Shown: positions 40,719-48,729 of the stretch, one piece after another
Numbering within the stretch: the first letter of the stretch is position 1
How the letters are laid out: the number at the start of each line of letters is the position of its first letter
Assembly (NCBI RefSeq): GCF_003253005.1
Contig: NZ_QEPZ01000003.1
Location: 1-64,000 of the forward strand
DNA: 64,000 bases
From: Haemophilus parainfluenzae
GTDB taxonomy: Bacteria > Pseudomonadota > Gammaproteobacteria > Enterobacterales > Pasteurellaceae
Direction of reading: 5' to 3'
Notes under the pieces: generated by a model
The model's input: the letters and a program-made list of their open reading frames with translations, nothing else
What the model was told of the DNA's origin: nothing
Database searches by the model: none
Program-made: the position numbers and the translations under genes

Positions 40719-41996
40719 TTATTTACTTCCTGATAGCTTACCGTTCTTAATACTCTCCCTCAACACCCGTTGAAATTGCTCATAATCACAAAAGCCCTTT
40801 TCATCTCTTTCACAACCTTTGAGGGTTAATGCTATTTGGTTTGGTGGAGTCGCTAAACTTAATGGCGTGATGTTAATCAGCTGTTCGGTGGTTTGATACA
40901 CATAATCCAACTTAAATTTAAGTTTGCCACTTGGTTTGTGTTTCCATACTTCAAATAGCAACTTGCCACCGATTGGGATATTTTCTAATGAATCATCCAA
41001 CTCATAAGGCTCAACACCTAGTGCTGCAAGCAGAGCGACGATATTAGAATCATGTCCAACCAATAAGTTAATTTTGTTTTCACTATTTAGCTGTTGCTGA
41101 ATAAATGCCAATAACGGATATGATGCATTTTGTGCTAACGCTTCGTTATTTTTAAATAAAGTACGGTAATATTCGTTTTTAATTTCGTTAATTGCACGCC
41201 ATTTTTCTTGGCTATCCACGCGACCGTTTGCGATTTCTGAAGCAGGCTTGCCCACATAATGCGCGAGCAATAATGCACTGACAATTTTCTTTCCTTTGCT
41301 GATAGAGCCAGTAATTTTGACTGACTTGCCGTCTTTAATACTGTATTCACCGACTTTTCCACCTAAATCACACTCGCCTTTTTGTAAGCAGTTTGGTGAA
41401 TGTTTATAATCGATGATTTCACTCAATAGCGCATAATTTGGCGCTAATTTTTGCTGTAAAGCGGTTAAATCAACGTTATTTTTTGCAGATTCAATCAAGT
41501 CTTGGCTTGGATTATGCGCCTGCGTGTTGAAAATGGGATCTTTTTCTGAACCAATTTTACCGTGATGTTGCAGTTGAACATTACAACCCGCAAATGCACC
41601 AGAAACAATCGCTTGCCCTGTTGCAATGGTGCGTTGCACACCATTTGCATAAGCAAAAATGCCTTCGCCCGATGCACAACGTTCTGTTGTTAGTAACCCT
41701 TTATCTGCAAGCCATTGACCTAAATACTGTCCGAAATAGGTTTCTAGCACCGTCCCTTTTGCAGTGAGATAGCCAGATGGTACATTCCATTTTGCCCATT
41801 CATACGGGGAATATTTCGCCATTTCTTGCGGATCTTTTTCCACTGGTGAACGCAATCCGTGTCGGCTGAAAATCAATACTTTCTCTAATTCATAATCAGA
41901 ACTTGAGGAAGTTTGAGCATTTTCTGTTGCAAACGCACTACTTGCTAAAGCTGAGCCAAGCAAAAGTGCGGTGAATTTTAGGGTTATTTTTTTCAT
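40719..41996 (-). CDS. Secreted histidine-type acid phosphatase
   Basis: A periplasmic phosphatase of the histidine acid/phytase family, 425 residues. The signal peptide ends near ASSAFA (about 18-23). The catalytic RHG is in IFSRHGLRSPVEKD (about 43-56) and the proton donor HD in LLVGHDSNIVALLAALG. The family includes glucose-1-phosphatase and phytase; the substrate is not clear. A USS lies in the signal-peptide codons (encoding TAL). It starts about 9 bases after the FmdE-like gene stop, so it ends that operon. Confidence 0.88.
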   Translation of the reverse strand: MKKITLKFTALLLGSALASSAFATENAQTSSSSDYELEKVLIFSRHGLRSPVEKDPQEMAKYSPYEWAKWNVPSGYLTAKGTVLETYFGQYLGQWLADKGLLTTERCASGEGIFAYANGVQRTIATGQAIVSGAFAGCNVQLQHHGKIGSEKDPIFNTQAHNPSQDLIESAKNNVDLTALQQKLAPNYALLSEIIDYKHSPNCLQKGECDLGGKVGEYSIKDGKSVKITGSISKGKKIVSALLLAHYVGKPASEIANGRVDSQEKWRAINEIKNEYYRTLFKNNEALAQNASYPLLAFIQQQLNSENKINLLVGHDSNIVALLAALGVEPYELDDSLENIPIGGKLLFEVWKHKPSGKLKFKLDYVYQTTEQLINITPLSLATPPNQIALTLKGCERDEKGFCDYEQFQRVLRESIKNGKLSGSK

Positions 41997-42005
41997 ATTC
42001 GAGAC

Positions 42006-42644
42006 CTAATCTAATTTTTCTACTAGTACCAATCTTTCTTCATTCACGCAATCCACTAAAATGCGTTTTACCCGTTCTTGCCAGAGGCTTTGGAAATGCG
42101 TGATTTCATCTGCTTTTAATTGATTGTTAAATGCTCTTGGCAGCAACTCACGGATTTCATCTGACCATGGGGCTACTTCATCTAAATTAAGGGTTAATTT
42201 AACCGCACTTTGATTATCTTTACGTTTTAAGATGAAGGTCGCATCAGTTTCATTATTGAAGCTCAATAAATTTCGGCGAGAAAAACGTTTAGCCACACCC
42301 ATGCCAGCAAAACCCACTTCCGTTGTTGCGCCCGTAAGTAATGTTGCGATAGAGGCAACCACACCTGTTGTGCCTTCTTCTCTACCTTTTGTCATCAATA
42401 CTTCAATATTGCCACGCTCTGGCATGTCATTACCATAAAGCGCTTTTAAACCTCGAATAACCGCAACAAAGCTTCCTGCAACAGTCGGGCAAGAATGACC
42501 AGCCAGTTTCACTGCATCTTGATAAGAATAGGTCATTAAACCACCTTCTGCTGCACCTAAAAATGCAGCTAAGGGATCACGCAAACAAATCGTCGGTCCT
42601 TGCTCAAAGAAAGTAGGAACGCCATTTTTAAATTCAATTGTCAT
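42006..42644 (-). CDS. FmdE-like protein
   Basis: A 212-residue soluble protein. The segment LAGHSCPTVAGSFVAVIRGLKALYG (positions about 47-71) carries the GH-x-CP motif of the FmdE domain, in which the His and Cys can bind metal. FmdE was first seen in formylmethanofuran dehydrogenase, but bacterial stand-alone members have no known reaction. The conserved TKGREEGTTGVVAS follows. Next to genes for glutaredoxin-like, nitrobindin-like and phosphatase proteins in the same direction. Function is not assigned. Confidence 0.6.
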   Translation of the reverse strand: MTIEFKNGVPTFFEQGPTICLRDPLAAFLGAAEGGLMTYSYQDAVKLAGHSCPTVAGSFVAVIRGLKALYGNDMPERGNIEVLMTKGREEGTTGVVASIATLLTGATTEVGFAGMGVAKRFSRRNLLSFNNETDATFILKRKDNQSAVKLTLNLDEVAPWSDEIRELLPRAFNNQLKADEITHFQSLWQERVKRILVDCVNEERLVLVEKLD

Positions 42645-42693
42645 AGTAAGATCCTTAGGATTACTTGTTACTTCTATTATGAAATGAAACTAC

Positions 42694-42777
42694 TTACGAA
42701 TCTTCCAACTTGTCTTGGTTTTCATTACAAGCGATCAAAATCATGGCAGAGGTTGCAAGAGCTAACGTTTTTTTCAT
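42694..42777 (-). CDS. Very small lipoprotein ORF (27 residues)
   Basis: An ATG at 42777 begins MKKTLALATSAMILIAC, a complete short lipoprotein signal with lipobox LIAC (Cys17), followed by a 10-residue acidic tail and a TAA at 42694. It lies 4 bases after the glutaredoxin-like gene and 49 bases before the FmdE-like start. The ribosome-binding site is weak (AAAG). It may be a real small lipopeptide or the stub of a decayed lipoprotein. Confidence 0.4.
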   Translation of the reverse strand: MKKTLALATSAMILIACNENQDKLEDS

Positions 42778-42781
42778 CACT

Positions 42782-43039
42782 TTAGAAAATCTCTTTTAAT
42801 TTAGATTCATCTAAAATAACACGATCATCATCTAACAATAACGCTGGAAAGCCCGCATAGCCTTGTGCTTTGGCATCATCAAATGCGGCGTGACGATCAC
42901 GTAAGCGTAACCATTGTTTCAAGTTTGGAATGGAAGATAATACTTCCACTGACTCATAATCCACGCCCAAGCGCTTTAACTCTGCCACAAATGGCGCAGT
43001 ATCAGGGCAATCTGCCGCATAATAAAGAATGGGTTTCAT
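42782..43039 (-). CDS. Glutaredoxin-like protein
   Basis: An 85-residue thioredoxin-fold protein. It begins KPILYYAADCPDTAPFVAELKRLGV with CPDT where glutaredoxins have the CxxC or CxxS site, so only one cysteine is present (monothiol pattern). The later GYAGFPALLLDDD resembles the cis-proline and glutathione-binding region. The start shares one base with the nitrobindin-like gene stop, so the two are translationally coupled. A role in thiol or metal handling is inferred. Confidence 0.72.
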   Translation of the reverse strand: MKPILYYAADCPDTAPFVAELKRLGVDYESVEVLSSIPNLKQWLRLRDRHAAFDDAKAQGYAGFPALLLDDDRVILDESKLKEIF

Positions 43040-43689
43040 TATTCACCTCCTTGTTCTGCTGCCGCAGTTGGATTTAATTTCGGCTCAGCAATTTTGGTTA
43101 AGCGGTTACGATCACGATGTTCAAACGGCGCATCATAATTCGGGATAATCATGGTTGTTGTTTGATCGTATGACCAAGTGCCATCATCATGGAATTTTAC
43201 CGTCATTTCAAAACTTTCCGTTGTAAATGAACGCTCTAAGAACGGATTCGAAATGATACCGTTTGTTAGTGAACCACGTACTGCTTTTACCGTAAACTCT
43301 TTCGCATCAGCTGGGGCATTACCGACAGCAATAAAGGTTTGCCCACGTGGAATGCTACCTGTTAATAAAATATTGCCTGTTTCAGGTTCCCATAACCAAT
43401 AACCCACTTGGTCGTGGAATGTTTCCACTTCACCTGGCTCAACAATATGGGTGTGATAACGTAATCCATAATAGAGTTGCGGACCGTTGGTTTGACCATC
43501 AGTTGGATGGGCTTCGTAACGCTCGATATAAGGATCTTTTTCTGGCCCTTCTGCTTTCGGGTTGATATCCACACCACGCTTACCTTCCCAAACCCCTGCT
43601 AATTTTGCCAATGGGCCTAAATTCGCAAGTGTATTAGGATCAGTTTCTGCTTCCGTGTAGATATCATCTGGGTATTGAAAATCTTTCAT
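43039..43689 (-). CDS. Nitrobindin-like heme-binding beta-barrel protein (FABP family, DUF1794)
   Basis: A 216-residue protein with the nitrobindin/THAP4 pattern: GVWEGKRG near residue 31-38, HIVEPGEVETFHDQVGYWLWEPETGNI (strands of the barrel) and a C-terminal NRLTKI. Family members bind ferric heme and react with nitric oxide or peroxynitrite. First gene of the operon running to the phosphatase; a USS and a good AGGAG ribosome-binding site lie upstream. Heme binding cannot be confirmed from sequence alone. Confidence 0.75.
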   Translation of the reverse strand: MKDFQYPDDIYTEAETDPNTLANLGPLAKLAGVWEGKRGVDINPKAEGPEKDPYIERYEAHPTDGQTNGPQLYYGLRYHTHIVEPGEVETFHDQVGYWLWEPETGNILLTGSIPRGQTFIAVGNAPADAKEFTVKAVRGSLTNGIISNPFLERSFTTESFEMTVKFHDDGTWSYDQTTTMIIPNYDAPFEHRDRNRLTKIAEPKLNPTAAAEQGGE

Positions 43690-43741
43690 TATTTTCTCCT
43701 TATATCGTTGTGTTAATGCTTAAAGTGCGGTTGTTTTTTGC

Positions 43742-44650
43742 CTATTTTTTACAGCCAGGGAAACCTAAGGCTTCACGGCTTGCATAATAAGCTTCAGCCA
43801 CGCCTTTAGTTAATGCACGAATACGTAAAATGTAGCGTTGACGCTCGGTTACCGAAATCGCTTTACGTGCATCTAACAAGTTAAAGCTGTGTGCTGCTTT
43901 CAAAATACGCTCATAAGCCGGCAATGGTAATGGTTTTTCTAAGGCTAATAACTCTTGTGCTTCTTTTTCGTATTGATCGAAGCAGTAGAATAAGAAATCT
44001 GTGTTTGCGTGTTCAAAGTTATAGGTTGATTGCTCAACTTCGTTTTGATGGAACACATCACCGTAAGTAGTTTTGCCAAGCGGACCGTCAGACCAAACTA
44101 AGTCATACACAGAATCTACGCCTTGAATGTACATGGCTAAACGCTCTAAACCGTAGGTCACTTCACCTGTTACTGGTTTACATTCTAAGCCACCCACTTG
44201 TTGGAAATAGGTAAATTGGGTCACTTCCATGCCGTTTAACCACACTTCCCAGCCCAAGCCCCAAGCACCTAAGGTTGGGTTTTCCCAGTTATCTTCTACG
44301 AAACGAATGTCGTTTTGTGTCGGATCGAAACCGAGCATTTCAAGTGAACCTAAATAGAGTTCTTGAATGTTATCTGGAGACGGTTTAATCACCACTTGGA
44401 ATTGATAGTAATGTTGTAAACGGTTTGGGTTTTCGCCATAACGACCATCGGTAGGACGACGTGAAGGTTGCACATAAGCAAATGCCATCGGCTCTGGGCC
44501 TAACGCGCGTAATGCAGTCATTGGGTGAGAAGTTCCAGCGCCCACTTCCATATCAAAAGGTTGAACAACGGTACAACCTTGATTTGCCCAATATTCTTGC
44601 AAGGCTAAAATCATGCCTTGGAATGTTTTTACGTTGAATTTTGTACTCAT
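43742..44650 (-). CDS. glyQ: Glycyl-tRNA synthetase alpha subunit
   Basis: The catalytic alpha chain, 302 residues. The motifs [29 protein letters not shown]-type [14 protein letters not shown] and [14 protein letters not shown] belong to class II synthetase signatures. Length is normal. It is separated from glyS by the 39655-43689 genes; a USS is located just downstream of its stop. Confidence 0.98.
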   Translation of the reverse strand: MSTKFNVKTFQGMILALQEYWANQGCTVVQPFDMEVGAGTSHPMTALRALGPEPMAFAYVQPSRRPTDGRYGENPNRLQHYYQFQVVIKPSPDNIQELYLGSLEMLGFDPTQNDIRFVEDNWENPTLGAWGLGWEVWLNGMEVTQFTYFQQVGGLECKPVTGEVTYGLERLAMYIQGVDSVYDLVWSDGPLGKTTYGDVFHQNEVEQSTYNFEHANTDFLFYCFDQYEKEAQELLALEKPLPLPAYERILKAAHSFNLLDARKAISVTERQRYILRIRALTKGVAEAYYASREALGFPGCKK

Positions 44651-44850
44651 AATTTTTTAATAACAATGTGATGAAAAATACAGGCATTATACTTGAAACT
44701 ATAAGGCGGATAAAGGCGAAAAAGTGCGGTCAAAAACCGAATTTTTTTACAAAATGAACAGAATTTGTAAAGTAAATGAAAATTCTCAACTAGGAAATGA
44801 ATTTCTATTGTGCCAAAATAGTGCACTTTTCTAAAAGAGGAACCAACTTA

Positions 44851-46785
44851 ATGAAAACTAACTTAATTACTACCGCACTTTTATTGAGTGCGTCAGCTTT
44901 TGTACAAGCTGAAACCAAAACCGAGCTTGAACCGATCAATGTGTATTCAGCTTACGCAACACCTGTAAACCAAGATCAAACTGCATCATCAGTCACCGTA
45001 TTAACAGAAAAAGATTTTGCTGAGCGTAATGCGACTTATGTAAGTGATGTATTGAAGACTGTGCCAGGTGTGGCAATGGGAGCAACTGGAGGTCGTGGTG
45101 CTGTAACTAGTTTATTTTTACGTGGTGCAAATTCAAAACATACTGCGGTCATTATTGACGGCATTCGCGTTAATCCGGCTGATACTAACTTTGATTTTGG
45201 TGGATTAGCATTAAGTAATATTGAACATATCGAAATATTACGTGGTGAGCAATCTGCACTCTGGGGCAGTGATGCTATGGGTGGTGTAGTTTATATCACC
45301 ACAAAAAGTGGATTATATAAAGACAAGCCATTTAATGCAGATTTTGACTTTGGCACAGGGTCGCACCGTACACGAGATGGTTCTGTTACACTTTCCGGTC
45401 AGCATCATGGCCTTTATTATGCGCTTCATGGCGATAGCCATCGTACACAAGGGATTTCTGCGCGTAGCGAACACGTATTTAATTATACGAGCGTATCCGG
45501 CATGAAAAGCACAAACGTGCCGGCAACTGAAAAAGACGGCTTCCACCGTGATAACGTGTCTATGCGTTTAGGTTTTGATGATAGTAAAAAAGGAGTGGAT
45601 TTCCTTGCTTCTCACTCTTCTCAAACCTTGCATTTTGATAATAGTGCAGCAGATGAATTAAAATTTGATGATAATACCCGTACACGCGAAACTCGCTATA
45701 AATTAAGCGGTTATTTTGGTAATGCAGAAGATTTATTTGTGCATAAAGCGGCGGTAAGTCACGTTAAAATGGATACTGATACTGCACAATATAAAAGTTG
45801 GGCTTCCGCTGTTGGTAAAACAGAATACGACAGCAAAAAGTTGAATACGAACTATCAACTTGATATTAACTTCGACCGTGAAGGTGAAGTCAAACAAGCC
45901 GTCAGCGTATTAGCGGATTATCAAAATACGAAATATATTGCTTCCGCTTACAACTTTGCTGAGAAAAAATTAACCGAGAAAAGTATCGCTGCTGAATACC
46001 GTTTATTTACTGAATCTGACCATAGTCTCTCTGTAAGCGGTCGTTATACAGATAACAGCTTATTTGAAAATGCATTCACGGCTCGCCTTGCTGGAGCTTA
46101 TCGTTTATCACAAAATTTAAAAGCACACGCAAGTATTGGTAAAGCAATCCACAATCCAACATTTATTGATGTTTATGGATGGGGAAATTATACCAGTTGG
46201 GCTGCAAACCCAAATTTAAAACCAGAAAAAAGCTTAGGTGGTGAATTAGGTTTATTAGTTGAAAGCAATGACAAACGTCATAGCTTAGATACCACACTCT
46301 TTGCCCGTAATGTAGATAATTTCCTTTCTGCAGTCCCAGTTAGAGGTTCTACAGCTTATCGCACAATCAATCGTGACGGTAAAACCAAAATCAAAGGCGT
46401 AGAAGTGGCGTATAACGGTAAATTTACCGAGCAGCTGTCAGGTTACGCGAACTATACTTACACCTATATTAAATCTGAAAATGATCAATATGGTTCAAAC
46501 TACGTTCGCCGTCCAAAACACACAGGAAACCTTGGTTTAGCTTATCAAATCACGGAAAAACTAGGTTCTGATGTGAATGTTTCTTATGTAGGTAAACGCC
46601 TTGATTCCGGCGATTTCAAAATGCCATCTTACACCTTGGCAAACTTAGGCTTGAACTACAAAGTGGTAGATTACTTGACAATTTATGCGAACCTCAACAA
46701 CCTATTCAACAAAAAATACGAAAACGTACTTGGCTACGGCCAAGACGGTCGCAACGTTTACGTTGGGTTGAAAGGATCGTTCTAA
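44851..46785 (+). CDS. TonB-dependent receptor, BtuB-like
   Basis: An outer-membrane active-transport barrel of 644 residues. A signal peptide ends at FVQA; a TonB box-like stretch follows (PINVYSAYATPV). The plug domain has VLKTVPGV and LRGANSKHTAVIIDGIRVNP, with GSDAMGGVVYITT, closely like BtuB; the C-terminus ends in Phe after NLFNKKYENVLGYGQDGR. The ATG at 44851 is chosen over 44797 for its AGAGG site and complete signal peptide. BtuFCD-type genes follow downstream, so cobalamin, cobinamide or an iron complex is the likely substrate. No cobalamin riboswitch was seen upstream. Confidence 0.88.
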   Translation: MKTNLITTALLLSASAFVQAETKTELEPINVYSAYATPVNQDQTASSVTVLTEKDFAERNATYVSDVLKTVPGVAMGATGGRGAVTSLFLRGANSKHTAVIIDGIRVNPADTNFDFGGLALSNIEHIEILRGEQSALWGSDAMGGVVYITTKSGLYKDKPFNADFDFGTGSHRTRDGSVTLSGQHHGLYYALHGDSHRTQGISARSEHVFNYTSVSGMKSTNVPATEKDGFHRDNVSMRLGFDDSKKGVDFLASHSSQTLHFDNSAADELKFDDNTRTRETRYKLSGYFGNAEDLFVHKAAVSHVKMDTDTAQYKSWASAVGKTEYDSKKLNTNYQLDINFDREGEVKQAVSVLADYQNTKYIASAYNFAEKKLTEKSIAAEYRLFTESDHSLSVSGRYTDNSLFENAFTARLAGAYRLSQNLKAHASIGKAIHNPTFIDVYGWGNYTSWAANPNLKPEKSLGGELGLLVESNDKRHSLDTTLFARNVDNFLSAVPVRGSTAYRTINRDGKTKIKGVEVAYNGKFTEQLSGYANYTYTYIKSENDQYGSNYVRRPKHTGNLGLAYQITEKLGSDVNVSYVGKRLDSGDFKMPSYTLANLGLNYKVVDYLTIYANLNNLFNKKYENVLGYGQDGRNVYVGLKGSF

Positions 46786-46800
46786 TTATTATCCAGATAT

Positions 46801-46826
46801 AAGGGCGTGCTTAGCACGCCTTTTTT
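46801..46826 (+). terminator. Rho-independent terminator after the TonB receptor gene
   Basis: GGCGTGC pairs with GCACGCC across TTA, followed by six T. The binding-protein gene starts only 34 bases later, so the ABC genes depend on read-through or a promoter overlapping this stretch. Confidence 0.85.
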
Positions 46827-46859
46827 ACATTATTAACGGCGTAGCGTATTATTATCTAT

Positions 46860-47645
46860 ATGCAAAAAACTCGTTTGATTTTAACCGCACTTTTCTTGCC
46901 ATTGACTTCGCATGCGTCGGAGCAATTTGTCTCGCTCACGCTTTGTGGCGATCGTCTTTTGTCGGAAATTGCACGTCCTGAGCAAATTGCCGCACAGTCA
47001 CCTTATTCGAAAAATCCGTTGATGATGTTAGACAAAATCAATACCGACAAACCTGTGCTGGAACCACAATTAACGGAATTATTGCCCTATTTGGATAAAA
47101 CTATTCTGATTAACGAAACCTTTTATCCACAATTAGTCGCAGAGCTGAAAAAACTCAATGCGAAGATTATTCCTATTAACGACAGCCCACAAACGCCTGA
47201 TGAATTATTTGCGCTGATTCTAGACTTAGGCAAGCAACTGGGGGATGAGCAAAAGGCGGCAGATTTAGTAACAAAACTCAAATCGCAAAACTTTCACTTA
47301 AATCGACCGCTTACTGACACACTAATTTTGTCGGAAACAGGCGTAGTAGAGAGTTACTATCCGCAATATCCCGTGCTGTTAAATTTGCTCGGATTAACAC
47401 CGTTAAAAACACCACTTACTGCACAAAATTTCTCACTAGAAAAAGTAATTTTAAGTCAACCAAATGTGCTAATTTCTCTGACTGACAAACAAGGTTACAA
47501 TGCACAAGCCGAATTACTACACCACCCTATGTTGCAAGATTTTTTCAAAAACCAACCGCTTGTCAGCATCCCGATGAAATATACCTATTGCTTCGATCAC
47601 GGCGTATGGCAAGGAGCGGAGAAGATTTATCAACAGTTAAAATAA
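46860..47645 (+). CDS. Periplasmic substrate-binding protein of a B12/iron-complex ABC importer
   Basis: A 261-residue protein with a cleavable signal peptide (about 1-19, LPLTSHASEQ) and the class III binding-protein fold typical of BtuF/FecB: VSLTLCGDRLLSEIARPEQIAA (about 23-44), then KTILINETFYPQLVAELKKLNAKIIPI. It is shorter than most iron-siderophore binding proteins. Not a lipoprotein. A USS lies in the signal-peptide codons. The substrate is not determined. Confidence 0.8.
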   Translation: MQKTRLILTALFLPLTSHASEQFVSLTLCGDRLLSEIARPEQIAAQSPYSKNPLMMLDKINTDKPVLEPQLTELLPYLDKTILINETFYPQLVAELKKLNAKIIPINDSPQTPDELFALILDLGKQLGDEQKAADLVTKLKSQNFHLNRPLTDTLILSETGVVESYYPQYPVLLNLLGLTPLKTPLTAQNFSLEKVILSQPNVLISLTDKQGYNAQAELLHHPMLQDFFKNQPLVSIPMKYTYCFDHGVWQGAEKIYQQLK

Positions 47646-47654
47646 TGTAGTTGC

Positions 47655-47701
47655 AAATCTCTCCTAACCCCTCTTTGCTAAAGAGGGGTTAGGGGAGATT
47701 T
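47655..47701. repeat. 47-bp near-perfect palindrome
   Basis: Two 22-base arms pair with only one G-T mismatch around a 3-base loop; each arm carries a CCTAACCCCTC or GAGGGGTTAGG core. It begins 9 bases after the binding-protein stop and ends 51 bases before the permease start. There is no T-run, so it is not a standard terminator. It looks like an interspersed palindromic repeat (REP/BIP-like) and would fold strongly in the mRNA. Confidence 0.8.
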
Positions 47702-47751
47702 GACAAACTAAAATTAACAAATAATATTTGGATTACATAGGAAATTGATCA

Positions 47752-48729
47752 TTGACCAAAACACTTAAATTAAATACCGCACTTTTCTTCGCGTTGCTAT
47801 TGATTAGCGGCTTTGCTGTTTATCATCAGCTCGGTGATTTCGCGCATCTCAAAAATGCGGATGGCGTGCTCACCGATATGCGTTCGATGGTGCTGTGGAA
47901 TATTCGTTTCCCACGCATTGGTTTAGCTTTATTGACGGGTGCCAGCCTAGCGATTGCCGGCAATGCGATGCAAGGTATTTTCCAAAATCCATTAGCGAGT
48001 CCAGGCTTACTCGGCAGTAGCGCTGGTGCAACGGCTGCTAGCGTATTTATTCTTTATTATTTTGCTGTGCCATTTTCACTGCTTTTAGCGGGTGGTGTAA
48101 TTGGGGCGCTTTTAAGTTTTTTCATCGTGTATTTGATCGCCAAAAACTACGGCACCACGATGATGATTCTAAGCGGTTTAGCGGTTAATATGTTGCTTGG
48201 TTCAGCAATTGCATTACTGCTTTCCAACGCGGAAAGTCCGTGGGCATTAGCCGAACTTTACCGCTGGTTACAAGGCTCGTTGATGTGGGCAAAATTAGAT
48301 ACTTTACTTATTTCACTCCCCATTGTTCTGGTGGGGATTTTCTGTTTATACCACACTCGCCGATACTTAGATTTACTCACCTTTGGTGAGGAAACAGCGA
48401 GCACCATGGGCGTGGATCCGAAACGTAGCTTTTTCATCAGCACCTTCGGTGTGGCTTTATTAGTGGGGGCAACCATTCCACAAACCGGCACCATTGGTTT
48501 TATCGGCTTAATCGCACCACACTTTGCCCGTATTTTATTGAAAACTCGCCCATCACAGCTTTACCTCAGCTGTGCGTTAATCGGGGCATTATTGCTGTTA
48601 CTGGCCGATTTAGCCATTTTATATATCCCGCTGTTCTCACATATTTACATCGGCACATTGACGGCACTTATCGGCGCGCCTTGCTTGATTTGGATGTTAT
48701 TAACGCAACAGAGAAAAATCTATGATTAG
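47752..48729 (+). CDS. FecCD/BtuC-type ABC importer permease
   Basis: A 325-residue permease with about ten helices. Family marks include MVLWNIRFPRIGLALLTGASLAIAGNAMQGIFQNPLASPGLLGSSAGAT-type elements (GNAMQGIFQNPLASPGLLG near residues 66-84) and IPQTGTIGFIGLIAPHFAR near the ATPase-contact region. The start is TTG (47752) preceded by AGGAA. A USS lies at codons for TAL in the first helix. It overlaps the ATPase gene by 8 bases. Confidence 0.92.
   Translation: MTKTLKLNTALFFALLLISGFAVYHQLGDFAHLKNADGVLTDMRSMVLWNIRFPRIGLALLTGASLAIAGNAMQGIFQNPLASPGLLGSSAGATAASVFILYYFAVPFSLLLAGGVIGALLSFFIVYLIAKNYGTTMMILSGLAVNMLLGSAIALLLSNAESPWALAELYRWLQGSLMWAKLDTLLISLPIVLVGIFCLYHTRRYLDLLTFGEETASTMGVDPKRSFFISTFGVALLVGATIPQTGTIGFIGLIAPHFARILLKTRPSQLYLSCALIGALLLLLADLAILYIPLFSHIYIGTLTALIGAPCLIWMLLTQQRKIYD

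Noticed and set aside
44651-44850. Cobalamin riboswitch before the BtuB-like receptor gene
   Set aside because: No B12-box or long multi-stem leader is seen in the 200 available bases.
47645-47752. Palindrome at 47655-47701 as a rho-independent terminator
   Set aside because: There is no T-run on either side and the permease gene follows in the same direction.
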